Source: Flemingiibacterium sp964430755 (GTDB taxonomy: Bacteria; Bacillota; Clostridia; Oscillospirales; CAG-272). From it: a DNA stretch of 64,000 nucleotides. Shown one piece after another: positions 53,617 to 62,116 of this stretch. The stretch lies in contig CAYSFT010000004.1 in the NCBI GenBank assembly GCA_964430755.1, positions 1 to 64,000 of the forward strand, in the 5' to 3' direction. The notes beneath the pieces are model-generated. The model was not told the origin of the DNA and did not search any database. It saw nothing but the letters and a program-made list of their open reading frames with translations. Made by a program: the position numbers and the translations under genes. The stretch's first letter is position 1; each line of letters starts with the position of its first letter.

Positions 53617-54384
53617 ATGAGCATTGATATTTTGTCAAATTTGGTAATAACAAAGGTTAATTCGATATTGACTCTTTATAACCCCAAAACTATAAAGTCG
53701 GTCAGAAACAACCGTCCGTGCTGGGCTGTTATTATCAAATATGAAGGGGAGACGGTTTACACTTCAAACGGTAAACGGTTTTTGTCGGATATCAATCACA
53801 TGGCTGTCCTGCCAAGGGGATGCTCCTATAACTGGGAATGCACCAAATCGGGGCATTTTTCCATTATTGAATTTGAAAGTGAGCTTACTTACAACGAACC
53901 GATCTGCTTTACCGTCAAGAATGGGGAAAAGATTTTGAAAATGTTCAGAGAACTTGAATATAAGCGAAATTTGAAAAATCCTATGGTGGAGGCTGAAAGC
54001 ATTAGGGATACATATTCGATTTTGCTTGCGCTTACAAAGGCGGATGCTGAACGGTATCTTCCAACCGAAAAGAAGAAAAAAGTCTCTATTGCCGTCGAAT
54101 ATATTTCCTGCAATTACAATAAAAGCATTACAAACGATGAGCTTGCCGTCCTGACAGGACTTTCCACTGTTTATTTCAGAAAACTGTTCACGGATATTAT
54201 GGGAATGTCTCCGATCGTTTACGCACGAAAGCTGCGTATCGAAAAAGCCAAAGAGATGCTTAAAAGCGATTACGGTACACTTTCCGATGCTGCACACGCT
54301 TTGGGATATTCGAGTCTCTACGATTTTTCAAGGGATTTCAAAAAGCATACCGGCGTTTCGCCGTCGAAATATGAAAGCAGATAA
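53617..54384 (+). CDS. AraC-family transcriptional regulator
   Basis: 255 residues; ATG 53617 follows AGGAGG. An N-terminal cupin-like ligand domain (about 1-140; ILTLYNPKT, LPRGCSYNW) leads to a C-terminal pair of HTH motifs (NDELAVLTGLSTVYFRKLFTDIMGMSP, then LSDAAHALGYSSLYDFSRDFKKHTGVSPSKY), the standard AraC/XylS signature. It is divergent from the five-gene operon and probably activates it in response to its substrate. Confidence 0.92.
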   Translation: MSIDILSNLVITKVNSILTLYNPKTIKSVRNNRPCWAVIIKYEGETVYTSNGKRFLSDINHMAVLPRGCSYNWECTKSGHFSIIEFESELTYNEPICFTVKNGEKILKMFRELEYKRNLKNPMVEAESIRDTYSILLALTKADAERYLPTEKKKKVSIAVEYISCNYNKSITNDELAVLTGLSTVYFRKLFTDIMGMSPIVYARKLRIEKAKEMLKSDYGTLSDAAHALGYSSLYDFSRDFKKHTGVSPSKYESR

Positions 54385-54436
54385 TCGGGCGGAATAATCA
54401 ATATCGGGTGCTGTGTCAATAGTTTGGGAAAAAGAA

Positions 54437-54465
54437 AACTCACATACCGTTATGATATGTGAGTT
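54437..54465. terminator. Bidirectional terminator
   Basis: AACTCACATA 54437-54446 pairs with TATGTGAGTT 54456-54465. T-runs lie on both sides, so it serves both the araC-type gene and the convergent phosphoglucomutase gene. Confidence 0.85.
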
Positions 54466-54478
54466 CCGTAATATTTTT

Positions 54479-56197
54479 TTATTCAACCCATGTGTCGGTG
54501 ACCTTGCTGTATGCTTCGATCTTGGCGTGTACCGCTTCAAGGGAAGCATCGTGCGCGAGGATATATATCTTGATTTTGGGTTCTGTTCCCGACGGACGGA
54601 TTACGATAACGTCTCCCGGCTCGGTTACAAAATAAAGTACATTCGATGAGGGAAGTCCCGTTGACGTAACCTTGCCCGTTTCGATGTTGAGCACTGTGTC
54701 GTTAAGATAATCGCGGCGTTCGGTGACCTTATAGCCTGCAAGCTCGGACGGGGGATCATTGCGAAGCCTGTTCATGAGGTTCTTCATCTTTTCAAGGCCG
54801 TCAAGTCCCTCCATGTAGATGTTCGCTGCACCCTCGTCATAGTAACCGTAACGCTCGTATAGATTCTGCATAGCGTCAGAGAGTGTCATTCCCTTGGTGC
54901 TGTAATATGCCGCCATTTCGCAGAGAAGCATCGTTGCAACAACTGCGTCCTTATCGCGCGCATATGTGCCCTTGAGGTAACCGTAGCTTTCCTCGAAGCC
55001 GAAGATATAGTTATCGTGTCCTGTGGTTTCGTACTGCTTGATAACCTCGCCGATGAACTTGAAGCCGGTCAGCACGTTATGCAGACGGATGTTGTGATCG
55101 GCACAGATTTTTGTAACCATCTCGGTTGAGACGATGGTTTTTATTGCATAGGGATTTTCGGGCATACCGGTTTCCTCATATGCGGTTATGATATAGTCAA
55201 GCAGAAGCGCACCGACCTGGTTACCGGTCAAACGAACGAATTTGCCCGATTTATCACGCGACATTATACCGACACGGTCAGCATCGGGGTCAGTTGCGAT
55301 GATGAGGTCGCTCTTAACCTTTTCGGCAAGCTTGATTCCAAGCTCAAATGCCTCGGGAAACTCGGGGTTCGGATAAGAGATGGTCGGGAAGTTACCGTCG
55401 AGAATCATCTGCTCCGGGACAACGTCGATATGCTTGAGTCCGACGCGGCGAAGTACCTCGGGAACCATCTTATAGCCTGCGCCGTGAAGCGGAGTGTAAA
55501 CGATTTCAAGCTCGTCTGCAACCTTACGGATGATGCCGGGATTAACTGCCTCGGCGATGACGTTTTTCATATACGCTTCGTCGATGGATTCCGGAATATA
55601 TTCAATTATACCGTCAGCGACTGCCTTATCGAAATCGACCGTTTTAACGTCATCGAAAATGTCCGCCGCCGCGATAAACTCGGATACTGTTGCCGCATGG
55701 TCGGGCGGAAGCTGTGCGCCGTCCTCCCAATATGCTTTATAGCCGTTGTACTGCTTCGGGTTGTGCGATGCGGTGATGTTGATGCCTGCGATGGTGTGAA
55801 GCTCACGTATTGCAAACGAGAGCACCGGTGTGGGACGCAGGCTGTCGAATATCTTAACCTTGATGCCGTTTGCCGCGAGTACACTTGCCGCGCAGTGTGC
55901 AAAAAGCTCGGAATTGTTTCTCGAGTCGAACGCCACTGCAACGCCGCGTTCAGCCTTGCCTTCTTTATTGATGAGGTCGGCAAAGCCCTGTGTTGCGTGT
56001 GCAACGGTGTATATGTTCATGGCGTTTGTGCCTGCCATCATGGTTCCGCGAAGTCCTGCGGTGCCGAATTCGAGCGATTTGATAAAGCGAAGCTTTATTT
56101 CCTCGTCGTCTCCCTCGATCTTTCGAAGCTCTGCCTTGGTTGCTTCATCAACCTTGTCGCTTTCAAGCCAGCGCTTATAATTTTCTTGATACTTCAT
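54479..56197 (-). CDS. pgcA: Phosphoglucomutase/phosphomannomutase
   Basis: 572 residues, the length of the PgcA type. Motifs: GTAGLRGTM near residue 47, NITASHNPKQYNGYK with the phosphorylated catalytic Ser, ATDPDADRVGI (metal binding), FGFEESYGYL (sugar binding) and RPSGTEPKIKIY near the C-terminus. It interconverts glucose-1-P and glucose-6-P, giving precursors for wall and capsule polymers. It follows the TSCPD gene at a 25-base gap on the same strand. Confidence 0.93.
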   Translation of the reverse strand: MKYQENYKRWLESDKVDEATKAELRKIEGDDEEIKLRFIKSLEFGTAGLRGTMMAGTNAMNIYTVAHATQGFADLINKEGKAERGVAVAFDSRNNSELFAHCAASVLAANGIKVKIFDSLRPTPVLSFAIRELHTIAGINITASHNPKQYNGYKAYWEDGAQLPPDHAATVSEFIAAADIFDDVKTVDFDKAVADGIIEYIPESIDEAYMKNVIAEAVNPGIIRKVADELEIVYTPLHGAGYKMVPEVLRRVGLKHIDVVPEQMILDGNFPTISYPNPEFPEAFELGIKLAEKVKSDLIIATDPDADRVGIMSRDKSGKFVRLTGNQVGALLLDYIITAYEETGMPENPYAIKTIVSTEMVTKICADHNIRLHNVLTGFKFIGEVIKQYETTGHDNYIFGFEESYGYLKGTYARDKDAVVATMLLCEMAAYYSTKGMTLSDAMQNLYERYGYYDEGAANIYMEGLDGLEKMKNLMNRLRNDPPSELAGYKVTERRDYLNDTVLNIETGKVTSTGLPSSNVLYFVTEPGDVIVIRPSGTEPKIKIYILAHDASLEAVHAKIEAYSKVTDTWVE

Positions 56198-56222
56198 ATT
56201 TTCTCCTCATTCGTTTGAAATT

Positions 56223-56483
56223 TTATGCCTCTTGCGCCTTGAGTTTTTCAAGTGCGACGGCAAGCTGATCGGGACATGAGGTCGGCTTGAAGCCGCATTT
56301 GATACCCTTGATGCGCTTGATTGCTTCATCAATGTTCATGCCGACAACGAGTGCGGCAACGCCCTGTGTGTTACCCGAGCATCCGCCGATAAACTGTACG
56401 CTTTCGATGGTATCATTCTCGCAGACGATTTCAATCTGGCGCGAGCAGGTGCCCTTTGTTGTATAGGAAAGTGTCTTTTTCAT
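56223..56483 (-). CDS. TSCPD-domain protein (TIGR03905-like), function unknown
   Basis: 86 residues, almost entirely one conserved small domain: TKGTCSRQIEI, VQFIGGCSGNTQG and KPTSCPDQLA. The same TSCPD domain occurs at the C-terminus of some class II ribonucleotide reductases. The three conserved cysteines suggest metal binding or redox chemistry. A good ribosome site (AAAGGATG) precedes ATG 56483. Confidence 0.88.
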   Translation of the reverse strand: MKKTLSYTTKGTCSRQIEIVCENDTIESVQFIGGCSGNTQGVAALVVGMNIDEAIKRIKGIKCGFKPTSCPDQLAVALEKLKAQEA

Positions 56484-56535
56484 TATATGTTACATCCTTT
56501 CGAATTATTTTTGGTATTTTAAAAATTGTTATACA

Positions 56536-57483
56536 TTATTTTTGACTTATGTGCGGATAAAATCCGAGAGGCTCATACTGCGGTACGGCAAGCGATAAAA
56601 AGAGCACAAATGCTTCGAGCCCTTTTGCATTTCCGACCTTTAATATAACGTCACATGAAAATTCACTTTCGTTATAGGAAAGCGGAAGGGAATCGACCTT
56701 GTAAAGCGACAGTCCACATTTGCTCGCCGCTGAAAGCACTTCACACAGCACAGGGCCGTCATTTGGAATAAGGCTGAATTCAAAGAAGAAACGGTCACAT
56801 TTGTCGGCAACCTCTGTCTTCGGAAGTGACGGTGACTTTGCAAGAAGCGCATAACGCGTGGTAACGCTTCCGTCAGGTGTTGTAACGTCACATGAGAGGA
56901 TTGGCGAGAGCTCGTATTTGTCAATGAGCCGATAGAAGCTGATGAGCTTTGCATCTCGCGAGGAATCAAGCGGCAGCATACACATATCGGCACGGTCATA
57001 ATATACCTCCTCGCAGACTGCGGAGAAGTCAGATGCGTATAAAGCCGCAGGATTTTCAATAACTCCTGAGAAGATACGAAATGCCGCATCTGCATAGGCG
57101 TTACGGAAGTAAGCTATTTTGACAGCGTCACCGTAAGGCTCGTCACCGAGTAATTTTTCGAGGATATTTATTTTACGTGCGCGATATTCCTCTGCCAGGA
57201 ATTTACAAACCGTGAGCTTATCCGAAAAGAGCTGTGTACTCAGCTGTTCTGCTATATGCAGTTCGGTTTCGGGAATGCTTTGGTATGTGGTAACGTCATC
57301 GAAAAGCGCGGTAAATTCTTCTGTACGGTTATCGGAATCGAGCAGAGATGAGGTGCGCGCGATGAAGAGTGCACGTTCACGAAGCTCTACAAGTCTGCGC
57401 TCCTCTGCGGATGATGATTCATGAGAAAGTAAAGCGAGGTTTTCGCCGATTACCTGATTGATATCGCCTCTCGTGTCAGCCAT
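56536..57483 (-). CDS. Degenerate prephenate-dehydratase-like protein with ACT-like domain
   Basis: 315 residues. The start ATG 57483 overlaps the aroC stop (TGATG), so translation is coupled. Residues 1-120 are helical with no family I can name. Residues 122-216 resemble the first lobe of prephenate dehydratase: IAYFRNAYADAAF for the GPxGT/YS opening, EEVYYDRADMCMLPLDSS for the ...GVLPIENS motif, and TTRYALLAKS. The second lobe seems missing. Residues 230-310 look like an ACT domain, with DSLP where PheA has the phenylalanine-binding ESRP. A chorismate-pathway regulator or inactive PheA relative is likely; dehydratase activity is doubtful. Confidence 0.6.
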   Translation of the reverse strand: MADTRGDINQVIGENLALLSHESSSAEERRLVELRERALFIARTSSLLDSDNRTEEFTALFDDVTTYQSIPETELHIAEQLSTQLFSDKLTVCKFLAEEYRARKINILEKLLGDEPYGDAVKIAYFRNAYADAAFRIFSGVIENPAALYASDFSAVCEEVYYDRADMCMLPLDSSRDAKLISFYRLIDKYELSPILSCDVTTPDGSVTTRYALLAKSPSLPKTEVADKCDRFFFEFSLIPNDGPVLCEVLSAASKCGLSLYKVDSLPLSYNESEFSCDVILKVGNAKGLEAFVLFLSLAVPQYEPLGFYPHISQK

Positions 57484-58571
57484 CAGAGCTTCCTCCCATC
57501 TGCCTTGAGAATTAATTCGGTCAACGCTATGGCACAGCCTGCTTCGATAACAGGCACAGCACGTACTGCGATGCACGGATCATGTCTGCCGTTTATCTGC
57601 AGTTTGGTGTTCACACCGCTTCTCATGTCAACCGAATCCTGCTCGGTGAAGATGGACGGTGTCGGCTTCATTGCAACAGAGAAGATTATCGGCATACCGG
57701 TTGTCATACCGCCGACGATACCGCCGCAGTTGTTGGTTTTTGTAACGATTTTACCGTCTGCATACTCATAAGCGTCATTTGCCTCTGAGCCATACATACG
57801 GCAGAAATCAAAGCCTGCGCCGAATTCAATGCCTTTAACCGCAGGAATCGCGAACATAAGCTGTGAAATCTCCGCTTCAACACTCTCAAAGATATGCTCG
57901 CCGAGTGCCACGGGAAGTCCCACTGCGGCACATTCAAGCTTTGCGCCCACAGAGTCGCCTTTTTCCTGCGCGGTATTGATGATATCTGCAAAAGCGGCTG
58001 CCGCCTTTTCATCAAGCGTCGGGAAAGCGTGAGTTTTCAGCTTACGGAGTGTGTCTGTTGTGACGTTCATATCAAACGCACGGTCGGTAACATCGAGCAT
58101 TTGCTTAATATGCGCGGCGATCTCGATGCCCTTGGTTTCAAGAAACTGCGTGCAGAGTGCACCTGCAAAAACGAGCGGTGCTGTCAGTCTGCCGGAGAAA
58201 TGTCCGCCGCCGTGAAGCTCTACGTGCTCGCCGTATTTGATTGCCGCCGCAAAATCAGCGTGACTCGGGCGCGGCACGGTCATTTTATCCTGATACGATG
58301 CCGAATGTTGGTTTGTGTTTTCTATAACGGCGCAGATCGGATAACCGTTTGTATAACCGTCTGAAACGCCGCTGACGATACGCGGAATGTCCGCTTCTTT
58401 TCTTTTTGTTGAGAAGCTTCCTCCCGGCGCACGGCGCTTCATAAATGCGGATATCGCATCATAATCGAGCTTGAGTCCCGCAGGAAAGCCGTCGATGACA
58501 ACGCCGATCGCTTCGCCGTGTGATTCGCCGAAAATGGATAGCTTTAATTTTGTGCCGTATACGGATGCCAT
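57483..58571 (-). CDS. aroC: Chorismate synthase
   Basis: 362 residues. Signatures: GESHGEAIGVVIDGFPAG, the RRAPGG flavin-phosphate region, RPSHADFAAAIKYG and GGHFSGRLTAPLVFAGAL, all typical of AroC. It makes chorismate from EPSP with reduced FMN, the last common step of aromatic synthesis. The next gene is the PheA-like protein, coupled by a TGATG overlap. A 488-base gap with an inverted-repeat element separates it from htpG. Confidence 0.96.
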   Translation of the reverse strand: MASVYGTKLKLSIFGESHGEAIGVVIDGFPAGLKLDYDAISAFMKRRAPGGSFSTKRKEADIPRIVSGVSDGYTNGYPICAVIENTNQHSASYQDKMTVPRPSHADFAAAIKYGEHVELHGGGHFSGRLTAPLVFAGALCTQFLETKGIEIAAHIKQMLDVTDRAFDMNVTTDTLRKLKTHAFPTLDEKAAAAFADIINTAQEKGDSVGAKLECAAVGLPVALGEHIFESVEAEISQLMFAIPAVKGIEFGAGFDFCRMYGSEANDAYEYADGKIVTKTNNCGGIVGGMTTGMPIIFSVAMKPTPSIFTEQDSVDMRSGVNTKLQINGRHDPCIAVRAVPVIEAGCAIALTELILKADGRKL

Positions 58572-58640
58572 GTTAATATCATCCTTTCGAAGTTTTTTTT
58601 GTTTGAGAGGTGGATGTGTTTGCGTATGGGAGGTACGGTC

Positions 58641-59036
58641 GCTTTTTGAAAAAAGCTCCGCAAAAACTTTACTATACGCATTCGCTCACAGAGTGTTTGT
58701 TCACTGCTTCGAAAGTGCTCTCGGTAGTCGGGGCCCGTCTCGCTCACGCTCCTCCGCGCTCACTCGACCTCCCAACGACCGTGCTGTGGTTACTGCTTCT
58801 ATTGCAACATCTTTGGCGTTTTCTGCACAAAAGTAACTTTTATGGCGCAAAAACCATTAATGTGGCTGAACGAACGATTGATGCTAAACGGTCGTTGGGA
58901 CACCGAACGGAGTCGGAGGAGACGGAGTGAGGAGGGTTCCCGACTACCGAGAGCGTATGCTCGGAGCTTTATGCGATGGACCTGTGAAGCGATAGCGTAT
59001 ATTAAAGTTTTTTGCCAGGCTTTTTTTCAAAAAAGC
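58641..59036. repeat. Long imperfect inverted repeat (MITE- or stem-loop-like element)
   Basis: Two arms of about 140-150 bases in opposite orientation flank a central 105-base loop (58783-58887). Exact core matches: GCTCTCGGTAGTCGGG 58717-58732 with its complement at 58939-58954, and TCCCAACGACCGT 58770-58782 with 58888-58900. The outer ends also match (GCTTTTTGAAAAAAGC-like at 58641 and 59036; CTTTA.TATACGC at 58668 and 59007). No transposase is encoded, and short ORFs here are by-products of the repeat. It fills most of the aroC-htpG gap. It may be a mobile miniature element, a very long terminator or a structured RNA. Confidence 0.8.
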
Positions 59037-59059
59037 CGCGTAATTCCCCTATATAAAAA

Positions 59060-60940
59060 TCACATATTTTCAAGAATATCAAAGCTATCAGCGAGGAATG
59101 TCTGCAGCTCGTCTGCGGTGAGTTGACGCTGTGCGAGGAGTGCGAGCGTGTAGATCTGTTTTGCGAGTTTCTTTGCCTTGACTTCATCGGCCTCGGCTGT
59201 GTCGGAAAGACGCTTGATGAGAGGGCTTGAAGCGTTGACAATGAGCGTTATGTCTGTTGGGAACTTCATGCCGCCCATATCGTTACCGGACATACGGTAC
59301 ATCTTCATCATGTCCTCCATGCGGCGGGTTTCCTCGGAGATGTTGAGAACGGCAGGAATCTTTTCATTCTTGAGAAGCTCGAAGCTCACCTTTAAATCGG
59401 TGTTTGCGCTGACTTCCTTGAAAATTTCGACAAGCTTTTCGTTTGCCTCGGCACTGCCGTCTGCCTTGAGTGCACCGGCAACATCAGCGTCAATGCGGAC
59501 GAACTTCACGCCCTCGTTTTCCTGCTCGACGATGTTGATAAACTGTGTGTCGATCATCTTGTCAAGGACAATAACGTCGATTCCCTCTGCGGCGAACATC
59601 GAGATGTACTGCGCCTGTGCGGTGATATCGGCGGTGTAGTAAACGGTCTTTTCGTGCTTTTCCTTGGCTTTTTCGAGATATTCGTCAAGGGTTACATATT
59701 TTCCATCGGTGGTTGCGTAAATGACTGCTCCCTTTACGCGGTCGTAGAATTTGCGGTCGCGCAGGCAGCCGTATTCAACGAAGGTTTTGAGATCGCTCCA
59801 GAGCTTTTCGTAATTTTCGCGCTCAAGATTGTACATAGAGCAGAGCTTGTCTGCAACCTTTTTGACGATGTGAGCGGAAATCTTTGCAACGTAACCGCTG
59901 TTCTGGAGATAGCTTCTCGATACGTTAAGCGGAAGCTCTGGGCAGTCGAGAACGCCCTTGAGCATGAGTAAAAATTCGGGGATGACTTCCTTGATGTTGT
60001 CCGCAACGAAAACCTGGTTATAATAGAGCTTGACCTGTCCCTCAAGGCTGTCGTACTCGTGCGCGATACGCGGAAAATAGAGTATACCGCGGAAGTTTAG
60101 GGGATAGTCTGCGTTAAGATGGATATGGAACAACGGTTCACGGTAATCGTTGAATACCTTGTGATAGAACTGATCATATTCCTCGTCGGTACACTCGGAC
60201 GGAGCTTTTTGCCAAAGAGGATGAATGTCGTTTATAGGCTTCGGTTCATCTGCAGGCTTGTCATCGTCTGTTTTTTCTTCGTCATCCTCATTAACGAGGT
60301 ATATTTCAACGGGCATGAATGAGCAATATTTTTCGAGCATACCGCGAATACGGTACTCATCTAAAAACTCTGCTTCGCTCTCCATGATGTGCATTACGAC
60401 ATCTGTACCGCGGTCTGCACGGTAATAATCTGTGGTGATCTCATATTCGCCTGCTTCACTGCACACCCATTTAACGCCGCTCTCATTTTTGTATGAGCGA
60501 GTGATAACGTCAACGGTGTCGCTGACCATAAAAGCGGAGTAGAAGCCAAGACCAAAGTGACCGATGATGCCGTCAGCCGCACCGTCCTTCGATTCCGTAC
60601 CCTCATATTTTTCGATAAACTCAAGCGCGCCCGAGAGTGCGATCTGACAGATATATCTGCGAACCTCGTCCTCGGTCATACCGATACCGTTATCGGAAAC
60701 GGTGAGTGTACGTGCTTCCTTGTCGATGGTGACGGTGATTTTGTAATTTTCGTCATCAATCTGCGCTTCGCCGAGCGAGGAGAGACGCTTAAGCTTTGTA
60801 ACAGCGTCACAGGCGTTTGAAACGATTTCACGCAGGAAAATCTCCTTTTCGGAATAAAGCCATTTTTTGATTATGGGAAATATGTGTTCGATTTCGACGG
60901 AGATACCGCCTTTTTCGGTGTTTTTGATGTCCTCTGACAT
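59060..60940 (-). CDS. htpG: HSP90-family chaperone HtpG
   Basis: 626 residues from ATG 60940, with GAGGT 7 bases upstream; the frame is open to 60991 but that extension is not HtpG-like. GHKL ATPase motifs: LREIVSNACDAVTKL (catalytic Glu, Mg-binding Asn), SDNGIGMT and GHFGLGFYSAF (lid). The middle domain has GVLDCPELPLNVSRSYLQ with the ATPase-stimulating Arg. An acidic segment lies at about 220-240. A cytoplasmic ATP-dependent chaperone; the length is normal. Confidence 0.96.
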   Translation of the reverse strand: MSEDIKNTEKGGISVEIEHIFPIIKKWLYSEKEIFLREIVSNACDAVTKLKRLSSLGEAQIDDENYKITVTIDKEARTLTVSDNGIGMTEDEVRRYICQIALSGALEFIEKYEGTESKDGAADGIIGHFGLGFYSAFMVSDTVDVITRSYKNESGVKWVCSEAGEYEITTDYYRADRGTDVVMHIMESEAEFLDEYRIRGMLEKYCSFMPVEIYLVNEDDEEKTDDDKPADEPKPINDIHPLWQKAPSECTDEEYDQFYHKVFNDYREPLFHIHLNADYPLNFRGILYFPRIAHEYDSLEGQVKLYYNQVFVADNIKEVIPEFLLMLKGVLDCPELPLNVSRSYLQNSGYVAKISAHIVKKVADKLCSMYNLERENYEKLWSDLKTFVEYGCLRDRKFYDRVKGAVIYATTDGKYVTLDEYLEKAKEKHEKTVYYTADITAQAQYISMFAAEGIDVIVLDKMIDTQFINIVEQENEGVKFVRIDADVAGALKADGSAEANEKLVEIFKEVSANTDLKVSFELLKNEKIPAVLNISEETRRMEDMMKMYRMSGNDMGGMKFPTDITLIVNASSPLIKRLSDTAEADEVKAKKLAKQIYTLALLAQRQLTADELQTFLADSFDILENM

Positions 60941-61081
60941 AGGTATTACCTCTTTTGCTTTAATAATTAATGAGAGAAAACAATATCTCACCTTATATTT
61001 TATCGCAAAATCGCCATTATGTCAAGGGAAGTGGGAGTTTTGTTACAACGTGTTTGCTTTTTATGCGATTTTGGAGGCTTG

Positions 61082-61275
61082 CCCTCATCAGTCAAAGTTG
61101 CGAAGCAATCTTTTACAGCTCTCCCCCAAGGGAAGCCATTGAAGTTGATTTGCGTGAAAAAACGAAATATTGGGAAGATTTTTGAAAGTAACTATCAGAT
61201 TTTATTTGCGGTTCAGAGTTACCAAAAGGCTTCCCCCGGGGGAAGCTGTCACGCTTGTAGCGTGACTGATGAGGG
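61082..61275. repeat. Pair of inverted palindromic repeats upstream of htpG
   Basis: Unit one is 61082-61137: CCCTCATCAGTCA, then ACAGCT, then CCCCC..GGGAAGCC. Unit two, 61228-61275, is its reverse complement with GGCTTCCCCCGGGGGAAGC and TGACTGATGAGGG. About 90 bases of AT-rich sequence separate them. Outer 13-base ends are perfect inverted repeats. This type of CCCTCATCAGTCA/CTTCCCCC element is typical of dispersed repeats in clostridial genomes. The rest of the 408-base gap (60941-61348) shows nothing else. Confidence 0.75.
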
Positions 61276-61348
61276 GAAACAATAACAAAAGGGGACACAG
61301 CAACCATACAAAAGGAGCTGCCTTATTTAACAAGACAACTCCGATAGT

Positions 61349-62116
61349 TTATTTGTTTTCTTCCGATTCCTTTTCGGCTTTGACGAATTTATCCTTTTTC
61401 TTTAAGCTGAATTTGTTTTCCTTGCCTTCTAAGAGACGCTTGATATTTTCGCGGTGAAGCCAGACAACAAGCGCGGCGTTGAGAATCGAAATTATCGCCG
61501 GAATGGCGGGCTCCTGCTCGGTTCCGTTGAGAAATCCGTACATACGGTTGAGAAGAACAGGGTAGATCATCATGCCGATAATCGAGCCGAGCGAAAGATA
61601 TTTCGTTGACAGAACGATAAGTGCGAAAATGATAAAAAGAATTAAAAATACAACCGGTTCAAGACAAAGTAACATTGTTGCTGTGACGACGATACCTTTA
61701 CCGCCCTTGAAGCCGTAATAGCAGGGGAACGAATGACCGAGTACACAGAAAAATCCTGCGATGTATGCGCCGGCTTCACCTGCCAAAAGCGTGCCGATAA
61801 ACACCGAAACTGCCGCCTTTGCCATATCGCCGAGAAGCGTGAACGCTGCGGCTGCTTTGCCGTATGTACGCAGCATATTGGTCATGCCTGCGTTACCGCT
61901 TCCGTAGGTGCGGATATCCTCTTTGAATTTATATTTTGAAATTATGATTGCGAAATTGAGACCGCCGAGTAAATATGCGATTATGGCAGCAGCTGCACAG
62001 AGTAATATCATCATGGTGATGGGCATATCAAGGCTTACATATAAGCCAGTCTCATCCTTGACGCCCCAGAAAAGCAGTGGTATAAGTCCACCCTGTTTAA
62101 ATGCGAGAAAAGTCAT
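61349..62116 (-). CDS. plsY: Glycerol-3-phosphate acyltransferase PlsY
   Basis: 255 residues. PlsY motifs: DIRTYGSGNAGMTNMLRTYG near residue 70, GHSFPCYYGFKGGKGIVVT near 130, and a late LSLGSIIG segment. It transfers acyl from acyl-phosphate to glycerol-3-phosphate, the first step of phospholipid synthesis. It is about 50 residues longer than usual owing to an N-terminal hydrophobic segment and a Lys/Glu-rich C-terminal tail. It overlaps der by 4 bases, a common clostridial gene pair. Confidence 0.94.
   Translation of the reverse strand: MTFLAFKQGGLIPLLFWGVKDETGLYVSLDMPITMMILLCAAAAIIAYLLGGLNFAIIISKYKFKEDIRTYGSGNAGMTNMLRTYGKAAAAFTLLGDMAKAAVSVFIGTLLAGEAGAYIAGFFCVLGHSFPCYYGFKGGKGIVVTATMLLCLEPVVFLILFIIFALIVLSTKYLSLGSIIGMMIYPVLLNRMYGFLNGTEQEPAIPAIISILNAALVVWLHRENIKRLLEGKENKFSLKKKDKFVKAEKESEENK

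Noticed and set aside
55430..56218. 262-codon plus-strand open frame
   Set aside because: Antisense to the phosphoglucomutase gene, Cys-rich and without family features.
58471..59126. Several short plus-strand open frames near 58.5-59.1 kb
   Set aside because: They fall in the inverted-repeat arms or run antisense into aroC and htpG, with no ribosome sites.
60970..61307. Short open frames upstream of htpG
   Set aside because: They are products of the palindromic repeats and differ in frame between the two units.
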